The notes: generated by a model from the sequence alone, not told the origin. A stretch of DNA of 64,000 bases from Desmodus rotundus (GCF_022682495.2 NC_071397.1:31201427-31265426); one strand, 5' to 3'. Counted from the first letter of the stretch, positions 48,660 to 62,342 are shown. Translations and numbers: made by a program.

Positions 48660-49480
48660 AGGCAGAAAGGTAAGCATGAGCCTCAAAGAGGAAGTGAGGA
48701 GTGAACTGTTTTGACAAATGAGTAGTTAATTTTTAGGTGCAAAAAGCAAGAGAAAATGAGCAATCCTGGTAGAGAAAACAACTTGGGCAAAAACGGGGAC
48801 TTGTGAATCAACACAGTAATTCTGTGAAGTATTTGCAGGGTGAAGATAGCTGCAAGAAAAAAGAGTAGAGAAAAGGCACACATACTTGACCTTGGATGGC
48901 CTCAGATGATGACCATGGAATCTGGCCTTCATCCTGTAGGCAGCAGTGGTCATTGAATGGTGACCATCAGAAGAATGATATAATCAAAAACAAATGTTGG
49001 AAAGATCTGTCTTTTGGTAAATTGATCAAAGGGTACAAAATGGATTCAGTATGGCTTGGAAAATGATGATAGTGGTTGTTCAAGCTTTCTATGCATTCTT
49101 GTATTATTTTATCCATAAACTCATTATATAAATGTCTGTTGACTATCTGCGGTGTGTCGTGGACTATTCTAAAAAGATTAGAGATGATCATCTAAGGAGC
49201 TTAGGTAGTGGGAACAAGAAAGAGTTTAATTGGAGAAATGTTATGTAGGTAGAACTGGCAGATTGTTTTCAGCAGTCTCATGTGTGATGTGAGAAGGCTG
49301 ATTTTGACTTGGGTGAGGTGGGGGATGGAAGTACCCTAAACCAGTACTATATGGGGTGAAGGGCAAGGGTCACATTTTCAGGGCAATATAATGACATTAG
49401 ATTTAGACTTGTTGAGTTTCACATGTTTTGAAGACATTTGGGTGGAGATTATAAGTGGTAAAAACACAATTATGAACCAA
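48660..49480 (-). mobile_element. Unnamed ancient interspersed repeat
   Basis: Blocks such as 'tggcattcatcctgtaggca'-like text at 48920-48950, 'aagaatgatataatcaaaaa' and 'ttagacttgttgagtttcac' recur in related order at 52770-53510 and loosely at 58560-59000. I recognise it as an old mammalian repeat but do not name the family. The strand assigned is tentative. Confidence 0.4.
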
Positions 49481-50039
49481 GTACATTCGGTCAACCGGAA
49501 CCATTTTTTGAAAGTTAGAGAGCACTCAATAAAATATTTTTGAATGAGTGAATGCATTTACAAATCTAGAGCTTAATCTAGATATATACATTAGATATTC
49601 ACATTTGGAAGCCTCCACCAATTGCGGTAAAGTGATGTATGGTAGAATGAATGAGATCGCCCAAAGGTGCAGAGTAAGATGTGGATATGGTGGAGGACAG
49701 AGTGTGGGGAATATCAGTGTGAACCAGTGAATGGAAGACTAAGAGTCCTTCCATCACACAGCAACCAGAAGGCCAAGGAATAATCCAGGAGACCTTATTT
49801 TCACAAAAGCAAAGGAAGGAATCTTTAGCTGCCAGTGCCATAGAAAGGACTAAAAGAGGCATGTGAGATTTCATTGGCTTGGTCATGAAGGAGGTCACTG
49901 ATGGCATTTACTACAGCAACTTGGGTGGAACTCTGAGGGTTTTAAATGTGATGTGAGTGGATTGAGGGTGTTAAGAGTTGGAGAAATGGAGACAGTGGTG
50001 TATGTTATACTCTACATTCCTTGGAGCTACTCACGGGAT
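49481..50039. other. Intron DNA, no feature seen
   Basis: Nothing recognised beyond possible continuation of the old repeat on its left. Confidence 0.4.
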
Positions 50040-50485
50040 GCTTCATGACATGGCCTCTGCCTATCTTTCTCTCCTCATCTCTATTTACACCCTGAGCCCC
50101 AGACTTACCATCCTGTGTCTTCCTGCCATGCTTTTACTCACACTCTTCTCTTGTTTTCTTCCCACTTCTTGTACTCTGGCTGTCTAGCTTCTACTTTTTT
50201 CAAAACACAATTGATGGATCACTTCTTCTCGGGCCTCTCTCAGCCCTACCAGAAGGATTTAGGTGCCCCTCGTCTCAGGTTCCATTCCACTCTAGGAATG
50301 TCATGAGAATGGTGTTTGCTCCACTCTTTGGTCACTGTGTGCTGCTTGGTCTGTCTTCCCCACAGAAAGGTGAGTGCCCTACGCAGAAAATAGACTTATC
50401 TCTGAATCCCAAGCACCTAGCATGATGCCTTGTATCTAGTAGATATTCGATAAATGCTGGCTTAATGAGTGAGTGAATAATGTTC
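50040..50485 (+). mobile_element. LINE L2 3' end
   Basis: 'aatcccaagcacctagcatg', 'atgccttgtatctagtagat' and 'attcgataaatgctggctta' are the diagnostic L2 3' terminus. Upstream text fits the preceding L2 3' region. Confidence 0.7.
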
Positions 50486-50589
50486 CTTGGAAGTTTTACA
50501 TAGAAGAATTTTAGAATGAACCAAAGCTGAAGGAACTACCCAGTCTTTTTTATTTTCTTGAAAGATACTGGTAATTCATTTAAGAGGAA

Positions 50590-50735
50590 AGAGGTATGGG
50601 GCTAGAAGTAGGAGACCATTTCTTTGCTCCCAACTTCTCCACTAATTAGCCTCATGACTTGGAATAGTCATCTCACCCTTTTAAGTCTTCAAATATTTAT
50701 CTGTGAAATGGACACAATAGTGTCTGTGATCCAGC
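50590..50735 (+). mobile_element. MIR-type ancient SINE
   Basis: 'agcctcatgacttggaatag', 'tcatctcacccttttaagtc' and 'atctgtgaaatggacacaat' follow MIR order. Confidence 0.65.
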
Positions 50736-50829
50736 CAAGATGATAGAAGATACTGTGGATTGTCTAAATACTATCAAAAAGAGGAGTATCTGTCATAAGA
50801 AATGATCTTTTTATTATTTCTCTTCCTTG

Positions 50830-51085
50830 ATGTCTGAGCTTCAGGGCCACCTTCTAACTGGTCACTTAAACTTTACTTCTAACTCCTGGAGAGGTTTATG
50901 CTACATAGTAGCCAGAGTGATCTTTCTAAAGAGTTAAACAAAAAACATCACTCATGTGCTTGGAGGAGGAATCTGTTTATTAACACCTATCTTTACTCAA
51001 TTCCTTAAAGTCAGGGCCTCTCTCTATCTTCTTGTCTGCGATATCATCAGCACCCAGAATAATATCTGCCACATGGAAGATGCCC
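50830..51085 (+). mobile_element. LINE L2 fragment
   Basis: 'tagtagccagagtgatcttt' is a characteristic L2 phrase. It is followed by 'aattccttaaagtcagggcc' and 'atatcatcagcacccagaat', which match the L2 3' end. Confidence 0.6.
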
Positions 51086-51210
51086 CATGCATACAGATTG
51101 ATTCACTTACTGATACTCCAAATCTCCAAAATATACTGGTTTCCTGGTGGAAGGTAGACTTTTACTCTGTTGACCACTCTCTGTGTCAGGACTCAATTAG
51201 ACCCAATGAA

Positions 51211-51211
51211 T

Positions 51212-51247
<36 letters not shown>

Positions 51248-51290
51248 CACATATGGAAATATATATATGTAGAAATATATATATATTCCC
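51211..51290. repeat. Imperfect (TA)n/(CA)n microsatellite
   Basis: Long TA runs with embedded CA and GAAA interruptions. Confidence 0.9.
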
Positions 51291-52082
51291 CTCTGAATTA
51301 AGTCTATAGAAATTGTTTGCATTATATTTTTGCCTCTGTATTCCTTAAAAATCACTGGTTTATTTTAGTGTAGAGAGGCCTTATACAAGTTATACTGCTT
51401 TATACCTTTCTAACATAAAATGCTATTTGTACCCTTCAAATCTATTCGTTTCCAGATATTTAAACAATGCTATAGTATTTGAGGAACATATTACAATTAA
51501 ATAGCTTGAAAACTGTTAAAATATTAGTATGGGGAATATGATGGCCTACAAGAAAAAAAAACATAAGAAAAAAATATTTCAAAATAGAATTAAGTTTTGA
51601 TACAAGAAACCCTATAAACAAGGAAGATAGCCAGCAATCTTTTTATTATTGCTTCCAAAGAAGTGGTGCCAGTTTTAATTTTTAATTGCAAGTGGCTCCT
51701 TTGGCAGATGAAAATGCCAGGAGAGCATGTTTTTTCCTAACTCAGTGGTGTGGAACTACTGAAAGTCCAATTGTTGAACAGCCATAGCTCATAGTTATGC
51801 TTAATGATTTGTAGCTGTTTCAGTTTTAATTTCCTTTTTCTTCAATCATTTACAAGTATTCTATTGGACGTTTTATTTGGTTGCAACCTGGGAGATAGAT
51901 TGGCCACACAACTGCTTTTTTGAATAATTATTGGAATTCTTTGATGGGTCTCAGAGTTGCAGGTGGATTTTTGATTTTTTTCTCATCAGTTTGTCTAAAG
52001 AATGAGTTTCCTAAATGCTACTGACATCATCTATTTTTAAACTTAAAAGTAGTTCGAACTTTTTCTCTTATGTATATGGATC

Positions 52083-52139
52083 ACACAGATGTGCACATAT
52101 ATTCCACACACACAAACACATACAACATACACACACTGT
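52083..52139. repeat. CA-rich simple repeat
   Basis: 'cacacacacaaacacataca' and flanking CA-rich text. Degenerate. Confidence 0.7.
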
Positions 52140-52559
52140 ATCCTTTAGCAGAGAATTTATTAGGGCAAATATTTACATTTACCTTATTTTTGCTCCTCTA
52201 AAAGTAAATAGGACATTTCAATAAAATGTAAATGAAAAATAAAAAGAATCTTAAAGTTACTCTGGATAATATGGAGATAATGTTATAATTTGAAAGCTAT
52301 TTAAATTTAAGTGTATATGAAGACATACACTTTTTACAAACTTGGCCATAGTATTTGTTATTTCCATTTACAGTACCTGTGAGGTAATTCTAGAGTCTCT
52401 ATTCCTTCTTTAGTCCATGGCAGGCTGACCTTTTATAATGATCATGTTATAATTTCTCACTTTTTAAACAGTCAGTTTAGTTTAATATTTAATTAACAGC
52501 CATATGTGTACAGTTAATATGCTAGATGCAGGGGGTTCAAAAAAGGCGATGATGCAGAC

Positions 52560-52705
52560 TTGGACTTCAAAGAAATTCCACTGGGGAATATGATTAGATT
52601 TGGATCCAATTACCAGCTTCACCTTCACCAATTTGATGACTATGACAAGTTGCTTCCAATACCATCCACTTAATCTGTAAAACAGGAATGATAGTATTAC
52701 ATCCA
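52560..52705 (+). mobile_element. MIR-type ancient SINE
   Basis: 'ggatccaattaccagcttca', 'tatgacaagttgcttccaat' and 'cttaatctgtaaaacaggaa' follow MIR order. An AT microsatellite follows at about 52718-52743. Confidence 0.6.
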
Positions 52706-52769
52706 GCTACGACAATATTATATATACATATATATGTATATAATTACACTTAACATAGTGGCCGTTACT

Positions 52770-53510
52770 AAAAATGGAAAGAAAAACACAGATAATGTGG
52801 TAGAGGGTTGTACTGCAAAGTTAAAGGTCCAGGATTTTATCCTGTGGGTGATAGGTAGTCTTTGAGGTAGGCAGGGTTTAGGCAGGTAATAATGCCATTG
52901 AATTTCCATTTTAGATTGATCACTCTGGCAGCTATACTGTGAATGATGACATGAAAGGGACAAGCTGGAGGTAGGAGATCCATGTTGAAACTGTTGTTCC
53001 AACTTAGGCAAGGTGACTAGGACTTAGACTGGGGCAATGGGAGTGCAGATGAAGAAAAAAATATAGCAGTAGAATTGAAGTGTATTAATGAATAGGTGAA
53101 TGTGGAAGATGAGGAAGAGGGACAGATTTATTTCCTGATTCCTGGTTTGGGTGGTTGGCTAGATAATGGGGCCAATATCTGAGGTCAAGAATACAGGTGG
53201 AACAACAGGTTGAGGGGAATGTTGGGGACAATAAAATGAGTTTAGTTTTGGAGATGCTGACCTTTCAGTGACTGTGGCACTTCCAACTATGTATGTCCAG
53301 CACCTGTAGATGAAGATTTAAAACATGTGAAACTACAGACAGATAAAACCACAAGGAGAGCATGTAAAGAGACAGCAATAGCTCAAGGGTGGAAACCCAG
53401 GGAATACTAAGAAGTAAAAGGTAAGCAGAGAAGAAGGGGAATAAAGTGGAATAGATAGCAAGATGCAAAGAATTACCAGACAAAAATATGATCAGATGTC
53501 ATGGAAACCA
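52770..53510. mobile_element. Unnamed ancient interspersed repeat
   Basis: 'aggattttatcctgtgggtg', 'ttagattgatcactctggca' and 'gagtttagttttggagatgc' belong to a widespread old mammalian repeat whose name I do not assign. The same kind of text occurs at 48660-49480. Confidence 0.45.
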
Positions 53511-53584
53511 AGGATATTGAGAGAGTTTCAAAAAATAGTTAACTATGAAATGCAGACAGTGGGAAAGAAGATTGTTACCACCAA

Positions 53585-53815
53585 CAATAGTCTTTAGTTA
53601 TTGATTTTGTGCTGAACATTATTCTAAATACTTCACACACATTAACCCTTAATTATCAGAAGAGCTACGAGATACCATTAGTATTACCATCTCCCTTTAA
53701 TGGATCAGAATACTGAGGAAAGGTGAGGTTCAATAACTGGCCCAACGTCACCACATGAGTTAATGGTGGAATAGGGCTTTTACCAAGGCAGGTTGCTCTA
53801 TGTTCTTAGCCATTA
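53585..53815 (+). mobile_element. MIR-type ancient SINE
   Basis: 'tgtgctgaacattattctaa', 'tacttcacacacattaaccc', 'taatggatcagaatactgag' and 'ataactggcccaacgtcacc' give a recognisable MIR. Confidence 0.7.
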
Positions 53816-53937
53816 TATATTTTTTGGATGGTACCTGTGGGCCCAGGCCCCACTCCCCATCACATGGATTGCATAAGTACAACTACTACTTTGGGGTCTA
53901 GGGTAGCTCTTAGCAATATAGTAAGTACAGTAAGTCC

Positions 53938-54529
53938 TCACATAACATTGTTGATAGATTCTTGGAAACTCCAACGTCAAGGAAAATGATGTATAATGAC
54001 ACCGATTTTATTATAATCTAATTGATATAATCAGGAGTTAAGCTCCTATGGCATATTTCTGGTCACAAAAGCATCACTAAACTTCTAAAGACCCAAACAT
54101 TTCTAATATTAAACATTGAAATAAATGTGAGTTATACATACACATACTTAAGAAAGATTAATGAAAACAAGTAAGATAATTATTTTTCAACCCACTTATT
54201 CCATTTCAGAGTCTTGGGTGGCTGGGCCCCATCCTGACAGCTCAAGGCACAATGTAGGGACTCATCCTGGACACGACCCCTTTCTATCACAGGGTGTACT
54301 CACACACCACCCCCAGCTCACTCAGATGGGGCCTGTGTGGACATGCCAGCCAGTTCACCTCACGTGCATGCACACTTTTGGGATGTGGGCAGAAACTGGA
54401 GTGCCTGGAGGAAATGAATCCACAGAGATGAGGGACAAAGTGCAAACTCCACAGACAGTGACCCCATCTGAGAATCGATTTTTTTCTCATCAATGTTATA
54501 ATAAAATGACACTTTTCATGGACCTACTG
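53938..54529 (+). mobile_element. Mariner-type DNA transposon fossil flanked by TA
   Basis: The left end cagtaagtcc (53938-53947) and the right end ggacctactg (54520-54529) are inverted copies with one mismatch. Each is flanked by TA (53936-53937 and 54530-54531), the target duplication of Tc1/mariner elements. The interior is non-coding and decayed, so it is a non-autonomous copy of about 592 bp. The frame at 54161-54571 crosses the element's end and is not a gene. Confidence 0.7.
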
Positions 54530-57500
54530 TATATGCAAGGTAAACATTTGTTAAAAATGAATAATAATTAATATCCTTTATGACCTAGTATCAGAGAATT
54601 ACATATAACTTTGTAGTATAAGGAATGTGTGTTTCTCTGTGTTCAAATTCTAACCAGCTCATAGTCTAATTTTTCCATAAGATTTTCCTGGTAGCTCTGG
54701 CTTATTTCCTTACCTTTATTTACCTCCCCCAGCTTTCATTACATTTGGATCATGTATTCTAGCCCTTAATTACATTTTGCATTGTGTTCTAATTGAATCG
54801 CTGGTCTCATTCTTTACAAAAAAAAATGTGTTCAAAGAAACCAAAGTACTCTTTTCTTTTGTGTCTTTTATGGCATCAAGCCAAGGTTTTCGTTCTAGTT
54901 TCTAATCAAAATTCACCTAGCTTATTGCTACCAGGGGGACTATTTGAATGTTACAACCTTTTTTTTCTCCAAACAAGACTTTCCTTAAGTTCTCTTACTT
55001 TAAATTGTGGAGCAACTTGTATTGAGGACCCAAATTGCTATAGCAACTTCTTAATACCATTTTCTGTGAATGTTAAATTCCTAATTTATACTTTTATTGC
55101 AGAATACCTAAAATTCACTTAAAAATAGCAGCAATTGCTTCGTTTAATTTCATAATGGCTAAATATAGAAGCATTTGCTCCAAATTGATTTTGCAGGATT
55201 TTCTTTCTTTAAATGAATAAATAAAATGCTCTTGTTTTCTTCACACTAATGTAAGTATGTTCCATTTATCCTTCCTGCCTCTTTGCCTCCCCTCACACAT
55301 ATACATTTTTCCTGGACATTTCTTCCTTTATCTCTCTCCTTTGTCCTGTTGTTCTCCCTTCCCCCGATTTAACCACTCCTAGTTGGTTTTTGTTATTGTT
55401 GTTTGTTTGTTTCTTTTTCTCCTTGCATCTGTCTTTCTGGAACGGTGTTTTTCTTCAATTCTATTTACCATGTTGTATAATTCGATGTCTCTTCCTCTTA
55501 AAGTGGTCTGCTCTTAATCAAGAGATGCACTGACCTTGTAATTGCTTACAAACTCCAAGACTCCATTGCATAAGTAGACCAGGCCACCTAATTTATACAT
55601 CACACTGCAGTAATTAACAGAGGCCTCTAGAAGGATGTAGGGGTTAGAGAACCCTACTTTTCTTAGAGTTTTAGTTAGGCTCAGATTTCTTCAAAAATAA
55701 GAAAGAGGAGGCTTAAAATTGCTCTGAGATTTTTGAATACCTGTTTGTCTATTATTTCTGAAATCTGGGGCTACTCAGATTCAGTGAATAATTCTTAAAG
55801 GATCATATTTTCCATTTTTGAAGTTGATTACTATATACAGTTGAGGAATACATTAGAAATTATTTTTATTCTAGATGGAATTATTATAGAAAAGGGTACA
55901 TTAAAGATGTCTAAGTATGTTTGTGATGTAGTTAAACAGCAGTTAACTTAAACATATTTCTCACATAGATTGTTGCTGTTGTTTGGAGTTTCCTTACTCT
56001 AAGAACAGTGAGCCAAGAAATAGATCTATAATTTGGCTGCAAAGAGACATAGTTTTCCTGTTTAATTGGGAGAGTAAAGCATGAACTCAAAATGCAAGTT
56101 GTCATAAGACTACATATGAGATAGAAAATCACCTGGATTTTTCCAAAGCATAAACCTTTTGAAAGCTATTCCCATAACCTTTTATAAAATGGGAACCCAC
56201 CTCAGGGAGCCTATTTCTCCAAACCTGCTTTCTTTCATGCCTGACTGAGTCTAGGACTGGATGAAACTGAGCATTTAGCTCGTGCTCCCCACGTTCAGAG
56301 TCGTTGGATACATTGCTCAGCTTTCTGATTTGCAAAATTAAGATATAATTTTCCAGTGTTTGTTCCATAAGCTGACCTCATGCTATATAAGACCCTGAGT
56401 AGGAACCGCAGGGCTGAATGAAAATAAAATGCAGTTCTCTCAAAAATGTTTACTGCAAAAGGATATCAATTTACTATTTACTGAAACCATCTCTCTAAAT
56501 CGACTTAGGATAAAAGCAAAGATTGACCCTTCTTCAGCAACATTTAGCTATTGCTCCTATTGAAGGGATTTACAAGGTGAACTCCAGGATCACTATATAG
56601 AGAATTGCCAATTGATAGTTCTCTTGACCCCTTGAGAAAGTCTGGACCAGGGTGCCCAGCTGCCTGGGCAGGTGGGCATTCTGCTCAGGACATTCCCACA
56701 CAAATACCAAACCCAGAAGTTCCCACTGATCATAGTAATTTCCAAAGAGCAGTAATTAAACTAGTTAAACTAAATGTTCTAGTTAATAAAACATTCTGAG
56801 TATGCTTAATTTGCTCCAAAATAGTTTTTAAAAATAGAAAAGAAACTAATGCTTCTTTATAATACTTTTGGGATGTTATTTTTCCCCTCCCTAAAACAGC
56901 TTACAAACAATAATGTATCTAAAGGGCTATTTTAATCAAATGAAATGCCTGTTTGTTTTCAGTGTACGTTCTAAGCTTCTAATAACTATCAACTTTTTTA
57001 TTCTAGTACATAGAAGGAAAATATTATATTCAGCCTTTCATCGGGCTTGGAATGTATTCATTCACTCATTTTTTCTTTCATTCATTCAACATTTCAGTGA
57101 CCACTACATACTGTGTTCTTGGAACATTGTAGAAATACTCCTTTCCATTTGATTTGGATTAACTCTCTTCAGGCTTGTGAAAAATGGCTCTTTCCTTCAA
57201 CTAGAGAGTGGCACTTCGGAGCGAAGATAAGGTCAGTGAGTGTAAGAACGTCTGTTCATCGTGATCCCTAAGGTACTCTTGATCCAGCGCCTTAGGATTA
57301 CAGCCTAACCCTTCAGATGTACTTCTGAAGCCAATGGGTAGTCTGGCTACGGAACTGCAAGGTGAGATTAGATTAGCTTTAAATGTACCATGTCAGATGA
57401 TAAAATGCTATAGTAGTTTTGTTTTGCTCCATCAAATGGAAAAGGCAGAGAAGTTGAATGGCAATACAAAAGGCTTTTGGGGAACCCGTTTATAACTCTC

Positions 57501-58559
57501 AAGAAAGGACTTTGAACCCAACGGACACTTGTTCTTCTTACTCATGCCATCCTTGGCAGTTAGAAGAAATGACAGCCACTTTATTTAGGGGCAATATTTT
57601 TACCAAGCTTGAATATTCAAATTGGCATCCAAATTTTTTTCGTAGAAAAAAGCCAGATAAGTTCATTTAAATTCAGATCCACCAAGGGGAAAACACAATG
57701 AGATACTTAGAGTCAGCCCAAATGAGCCAGCTACCCTAGCCATACAGTCTTACTTCATTTCAGTCTTGCACTTCCCAGTGGTCTTGCAGACCTTCCAAGT
57801 GTAGGGCAGAAGATACACGAAGAAATAAAGTATTTGGTCATCACATGTTTGCCAATCACATGGACTTCTAGACAGTCATTCAGACCACCAGCCTGATTTG
57901 GCCGTGCTTCAGTGGCCCATTATTCCCTTCTGTCAGTAGAAGGGAATAGGAGTTATTCCACTCAAAGTGGAAGTTACCTTTAGCAGGAAAGATTCCCATA
58001 AATGGCTCCAAAGCTTTTGCTTTCACTGTTGGACTTGATGTGTTACTTTACAAATTACTATTCCCAAACTAGTTGGGTCATGCTGCCGAGAGCTGTTTTC
58101 CAGACCTAGTGGGTATAGAGTTTTATTCCAGGCTTCAGGGCAGGAAGTGAATAATAAAAATAAATTTACAGATGGCACTAAATGAGATTGCCTAGACAAC
58201 CTTAAACAAGAATAGTCAAGAAACTGTCATATTGTACTGGAAAAAAGAGAATTCTTCTAAATCAAGGGTCGATACCATAATTCAGAATTGTCATCAATGA
58301 AAGATCATACATTTTTCCTCCAAAAATGGTTAATGGCAGTTATGTGAATTTTTTTTGTTTTGCTTTGGTTTGCTGTTGGTCCAAAGTCCCTTTCCACATT
58401 ACAATCTTAATTTAGACTTCCAGAGCACATGATAATACGTTTAAAAGATCTATTCACAATAAATCTGTTGTATTTTTTTTTATACTTGCTTCAAGAGCCA
58501 CATGTAAAGATAATGGTTACTCCAGAACAAGTGACTGGGGTGGGGGTGGGGAGCAGCAA

Positions 58560-59600
58560 CATGGCATGACAAGGACCTGGCCTGGACGGTTAGTTCTGTG
58601 AATATGAAGGAAGAGAGAATAGGAGAGAGTTCAAAGGGATAATGGCAGTTCTTAGTCCTTGATTAGAGTCTGGTAGACAAAAGAGATGAAAGAATCAAAG
58701 TTTTCAAGGTTCCAGGCAAAAGTGACTATGACCCAGCAGAAGTTGCTTAATTCTGGTTTTAGAGAGAGATCAGGTGGACAAGTTGACATGTAACCTGTGT
58801 GAGGTTTGGGGAAAAAAGACAGAAGGTCATTAGTGACCAATGAGGTGATGGATGAAGAAATAATAAAGGTGTCAAGAGAAGAAGGTAGGGAGAGAGGTTT
58901 CATGAATACCGACATTTGGGGGGAAAGAGGAGAAAGGGGTTTGTGACAGAGACAGAAAAGAAGAAGACTAGGGTAATATAGAACCCACAGGAGGACTAAG
59001 TCTCAAAGAAGGATGCAAGGAGATGACAGGATTACAAAGAAGAGAAATGTACGTGTAAAAAGAATCAATAACATGGAAAGCCAGGATAAAGGAGGAGGGG
59101 ACAGAAGAAAACTTGAGGGTCTAGGAGTGAAGGGCACCGGCAGCACCGTGTGGTAAGAGGACATCCCCTACCCCAGGGGAAAAACTCCTCCCAGAAAAAA
59201 GGGCCAAAATAACCCGCCAGCTAGGTAGTACGCTGGCACAGCAACCAGCCTCTCAGAAGGCCCCCCTCAGGTGAGGGTGCTCTGGAAGGTATGACTGGCA
59301 CCAGGACTCCAGGAGAGAGTGGTAGTCAGACAGCCTCCTGTGAGAGCAGGGAAATCTGGTTTGAAAGCAATCTTGCAGTCCCTTAAGAAAGATGCCGATA
59401 AGTGCAAAGCAGTTCTAAAGAGTGTGAGATAAGGCACCAAACAGTGCTTGGAGGTGGAAAAGGAGAAGACAGATTAGGCAGCATAACTGACAATTCAGTG
59501 GTTGAAGAGTGAGAGGGAATGGAGCAGCAGAGTCCAACTAAACCTCTCTTTGTGCCTCTCGGCAGCTGGAGGTCCGTACAAATGTAAAAGCCTAGGGGAA
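58560..59600. other. Intron DNA, possibly ancient repeat
   Basis: G- and A-rich text partly resembling the unnamed repeat at 52770-53510 ('agagatcaggtggacaagtt'). The long minus-strand frame at 59383-59961 has no protein-like features. Confidence 0.3.
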
Positions 59601-60394
59601 AGGGCCCCTTGAAAGGGGGAAGATTAAAGTAATTGAGAGAAGATCCGGGAAAAAGAGATAGGGATTTGTGGTTAAATACAAGTCTGGGATGGCGACTTTG
59701 GGTGTGATAAGGAGGAGGGGGGTTACTGATTCCCTGACAGCAGCAGGGGCCCTGATGGAGTTTGGCATGACCAGGGGGAGGACTCGTGTGCATGATTCTG
59801 AGAACCTCTCTAACAGTGGTGTGCGGGGGAAATTTCAAAAGCAGGTGGAAATGGAACCATACCCCACAGCTGGCAACTGTGCATCCAAAGTAAAGGGAAT
59901 GAGAAATGCTTTGGAAGCCCCCTACACTGAACATGGGTGACCTTAGGCAAATCACTGACATCTCTAAGCGCCGACCCCCTGATCAAGGTGGAAATGTGCA
60001 AGTGTGAAAGCTCCTTGTACAACACAGTTGCTGGCACGCACACACACATGCACACAGGTAGCTTTTTTGCTCCCTAAGCAAATACAGTCTTTTAGCCGCA
60101 TCCAAGAAGGAAATACTGCAATAATAGGCCCACACAAAAACATGTGCTTCATGAATAAATGAGTGGATAAATGAATTAACATATCGGAATATATCACTTA
60201 TTCTACAACAGCATTGTATTTGGAGACAAGATTATGTGGTCAGAAATTCCTGTTATCTACAGAAGCTCTTTGAGCTTGAACAAAGTAGATTTTTCTCAGA
60301 AATCAGGAAGTATTTTATAATCTCTTTATTTTTGAGCACATGGATAAAGCTTAAATTTAAAAAATGACCAGAGGCTACTGCTTTGCCACATTGC

Positions 60395-60565
60395 AGTAAT
60401 AGGGTTATAGAGCTGGAAGGACCTCGGGCCACCTCCTGTAACACTGCCCTTTTTTAGATGGGAACACTGAGACTGGAAGAATGTTAGGTAACTTGGTCAG
60501 GATCAAACCCGGAGTGCCAGCAGTGTGCTGGTGGCCGGGCCTTCCCATCGCCCTCCCAGAAACGA
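60395..60565 (+). mobile_element. Ancient SINE-like fragment
   Basis: 'tatagagctggaaggacctc' followed by 'gatgggaacactgagactgg' and 'taacttggtcaggatcaaac' follows a common old eutherian pattern (MIR-like). Confidence 0.5.
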
Positions 60566-62342
60566 CTCCAATTTTAAATCCTGTGATCTGCCCTAGCCTT
60601 CCTCTTGTAAAGATTCTGTACAGTTAAAAAAAAAAATGAATAGTGACATTTATTTCAAATGCTATTGTTGGTTCAACTATTATATGAAGAATATAGTATT
60701 GAAAAGCATTTTAGTACTTTTCACTGTGCATGTTGACACAGAAAAATATTTCTCTCTTTTACAAATTTCTAAAAACCAGCAAAAGATGTTAATTTTATGG
60801 CTTTCTTCTAAAGAATCCAAATAATGAAGAAAGGGTCTCTTTGGGGGTTAAACATATATTGACTCTCTCTTTAAAGTCTCCAGTAAGTGGATAGATCAAG
60901 TAAGAAACAAATGAATAGTTACACCTTCAGTCACAGCACTGTGTTTTCTTTCCAGGTATGAACATTTTGTGAAAAACGTCTCCAAAATTCGAGCAAATGG
61001 GAGTGGGAGTGGGAAAGAATATATATAAATGTTATGTGAAGATTCCAAAAAACATTTTTCTCTCTTTCTGCCTCTCTCTTTCTATCTCTGTCATTACACT
61101 TGGTAAATTCAGTAGAGAAAAGCAAATGTGTTCATCCAGAAATTCAAATGAGCTCAAACATCTGTATTGAAAAGTGCCACGTTAAACAGGTCCAGCACCA
61201 GCTTTTCTGTCCGAGGGAGCCTGGGCCATGACAGTCACATATAGGCAGGGCAGCAGGATGCAAAGACGTCACTTCTGAAACATCTTTGCCCTGTTTCATG
61301 AGAGGTGAGACACATCTCCAGCTTTGCAAGCACCACTTTTTAAATGTGAATGGTTAAAATTTACTTAAACTTAAAATTTACTTTATCTCTCTGGTATTTC
61401 TTTGTCTCTATGTAATAGACATTTTGTGGTTAATGTTATCATTTGAATATTAACGGTTTCATTAATGAATTACGAGCAGAAAGGAATTGTGGTGGTTGTT
61501 TAGAATTGCTGGCCGGCCATTGTGTGCATGAGTCACAAGCACACCTTCAGAGGTGGTGTGTACTTTATGTACTTCTTCAGGCATCTTCCCTTTGGCTAGG
61601 AAAATTTTGACACAGAAGTGACTTGAAGAAGACAAAGAACTCTCATTTATCCTTATGAACAGTTCGTTGCACTGTTATACCCATGAGTTTTGAATATCTA
61701 CGGTGTTCTTTGTTGGTTGTCATAACCGCCTTCACTGATGGTCCTGATTGAGCCACTTCACTCACTGTCCAAACACAGCCAGCAAGTGAATGGAGGGGTG
61801 GAAAACAGGCAGAGGAGATTCCCTTTGACATGTGGTTGTTGCTTTCTTTTCCTTAGAGAAGAGGGTTGGTTTGGTGTCACAAGGTAAAGAGCATTTTACA
61901 AAGGTCACCCTTTGCCATGGAGCAGATTTGAATACAAATGCAGAGCACTTACGCTGGACTGCAAATAAAGGGACCCTGACGTGATTAAACCCTGACCTTA
62001 CCTATCCAGGAAAGTCTGATTGTGTGGTAGGCACTGCTCAGCCACATCGAACTCATAGGTCAAACCCGCACCCTGTGCATTGATATCAAGCTATTAAATT
62101 TTCTGATGGCTTCTAAAGACAGCCTCAGCTGTTAAGTGTTTGTTACAGAGGCCAGGGTTTTCTTTCATTCAGAGCTCTATGTTGTTTGCAAAGATGGAAG
62201 CATACGGATGTTCCCTGAAGCACTGTCATTTAAAAAAATACAGGAATAACATAAATGCTATCATTGGCAACTAATTAAATCAATGTTGTCAACATTGTCC
62301 AAGGGAAAAATGCATTCTTTGAAATTAAAAAAAATAAAAATG

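Noticed and set aside
51211..51290. Tandem array that might be a CRISPR or satellite
   Set aside because: It is a simple TA/CA microsatellite with no repeat-spacer structure, in a mammalian intron.
54161..54571. A 136-codon + strand frame
   Set aside because: It lies mostly inside the mariner-type fossil and crosses its right end, so it is not a gene.
59383..59961. Minus-strand frame of 192 codons in the intron
   Set aside because: It has no recognisable motif, no good start context and no splice structure. It lies in purine-rich DNA that yields open frames on the pyrimidine strand.
60600..62342. KCNQ5 exon 2
   Set aside because: No sequence encoding the conserved remainder of S1 was found here or elsewhere in the window. 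The first intron of this gene is far longer than 19 kb in mammals.
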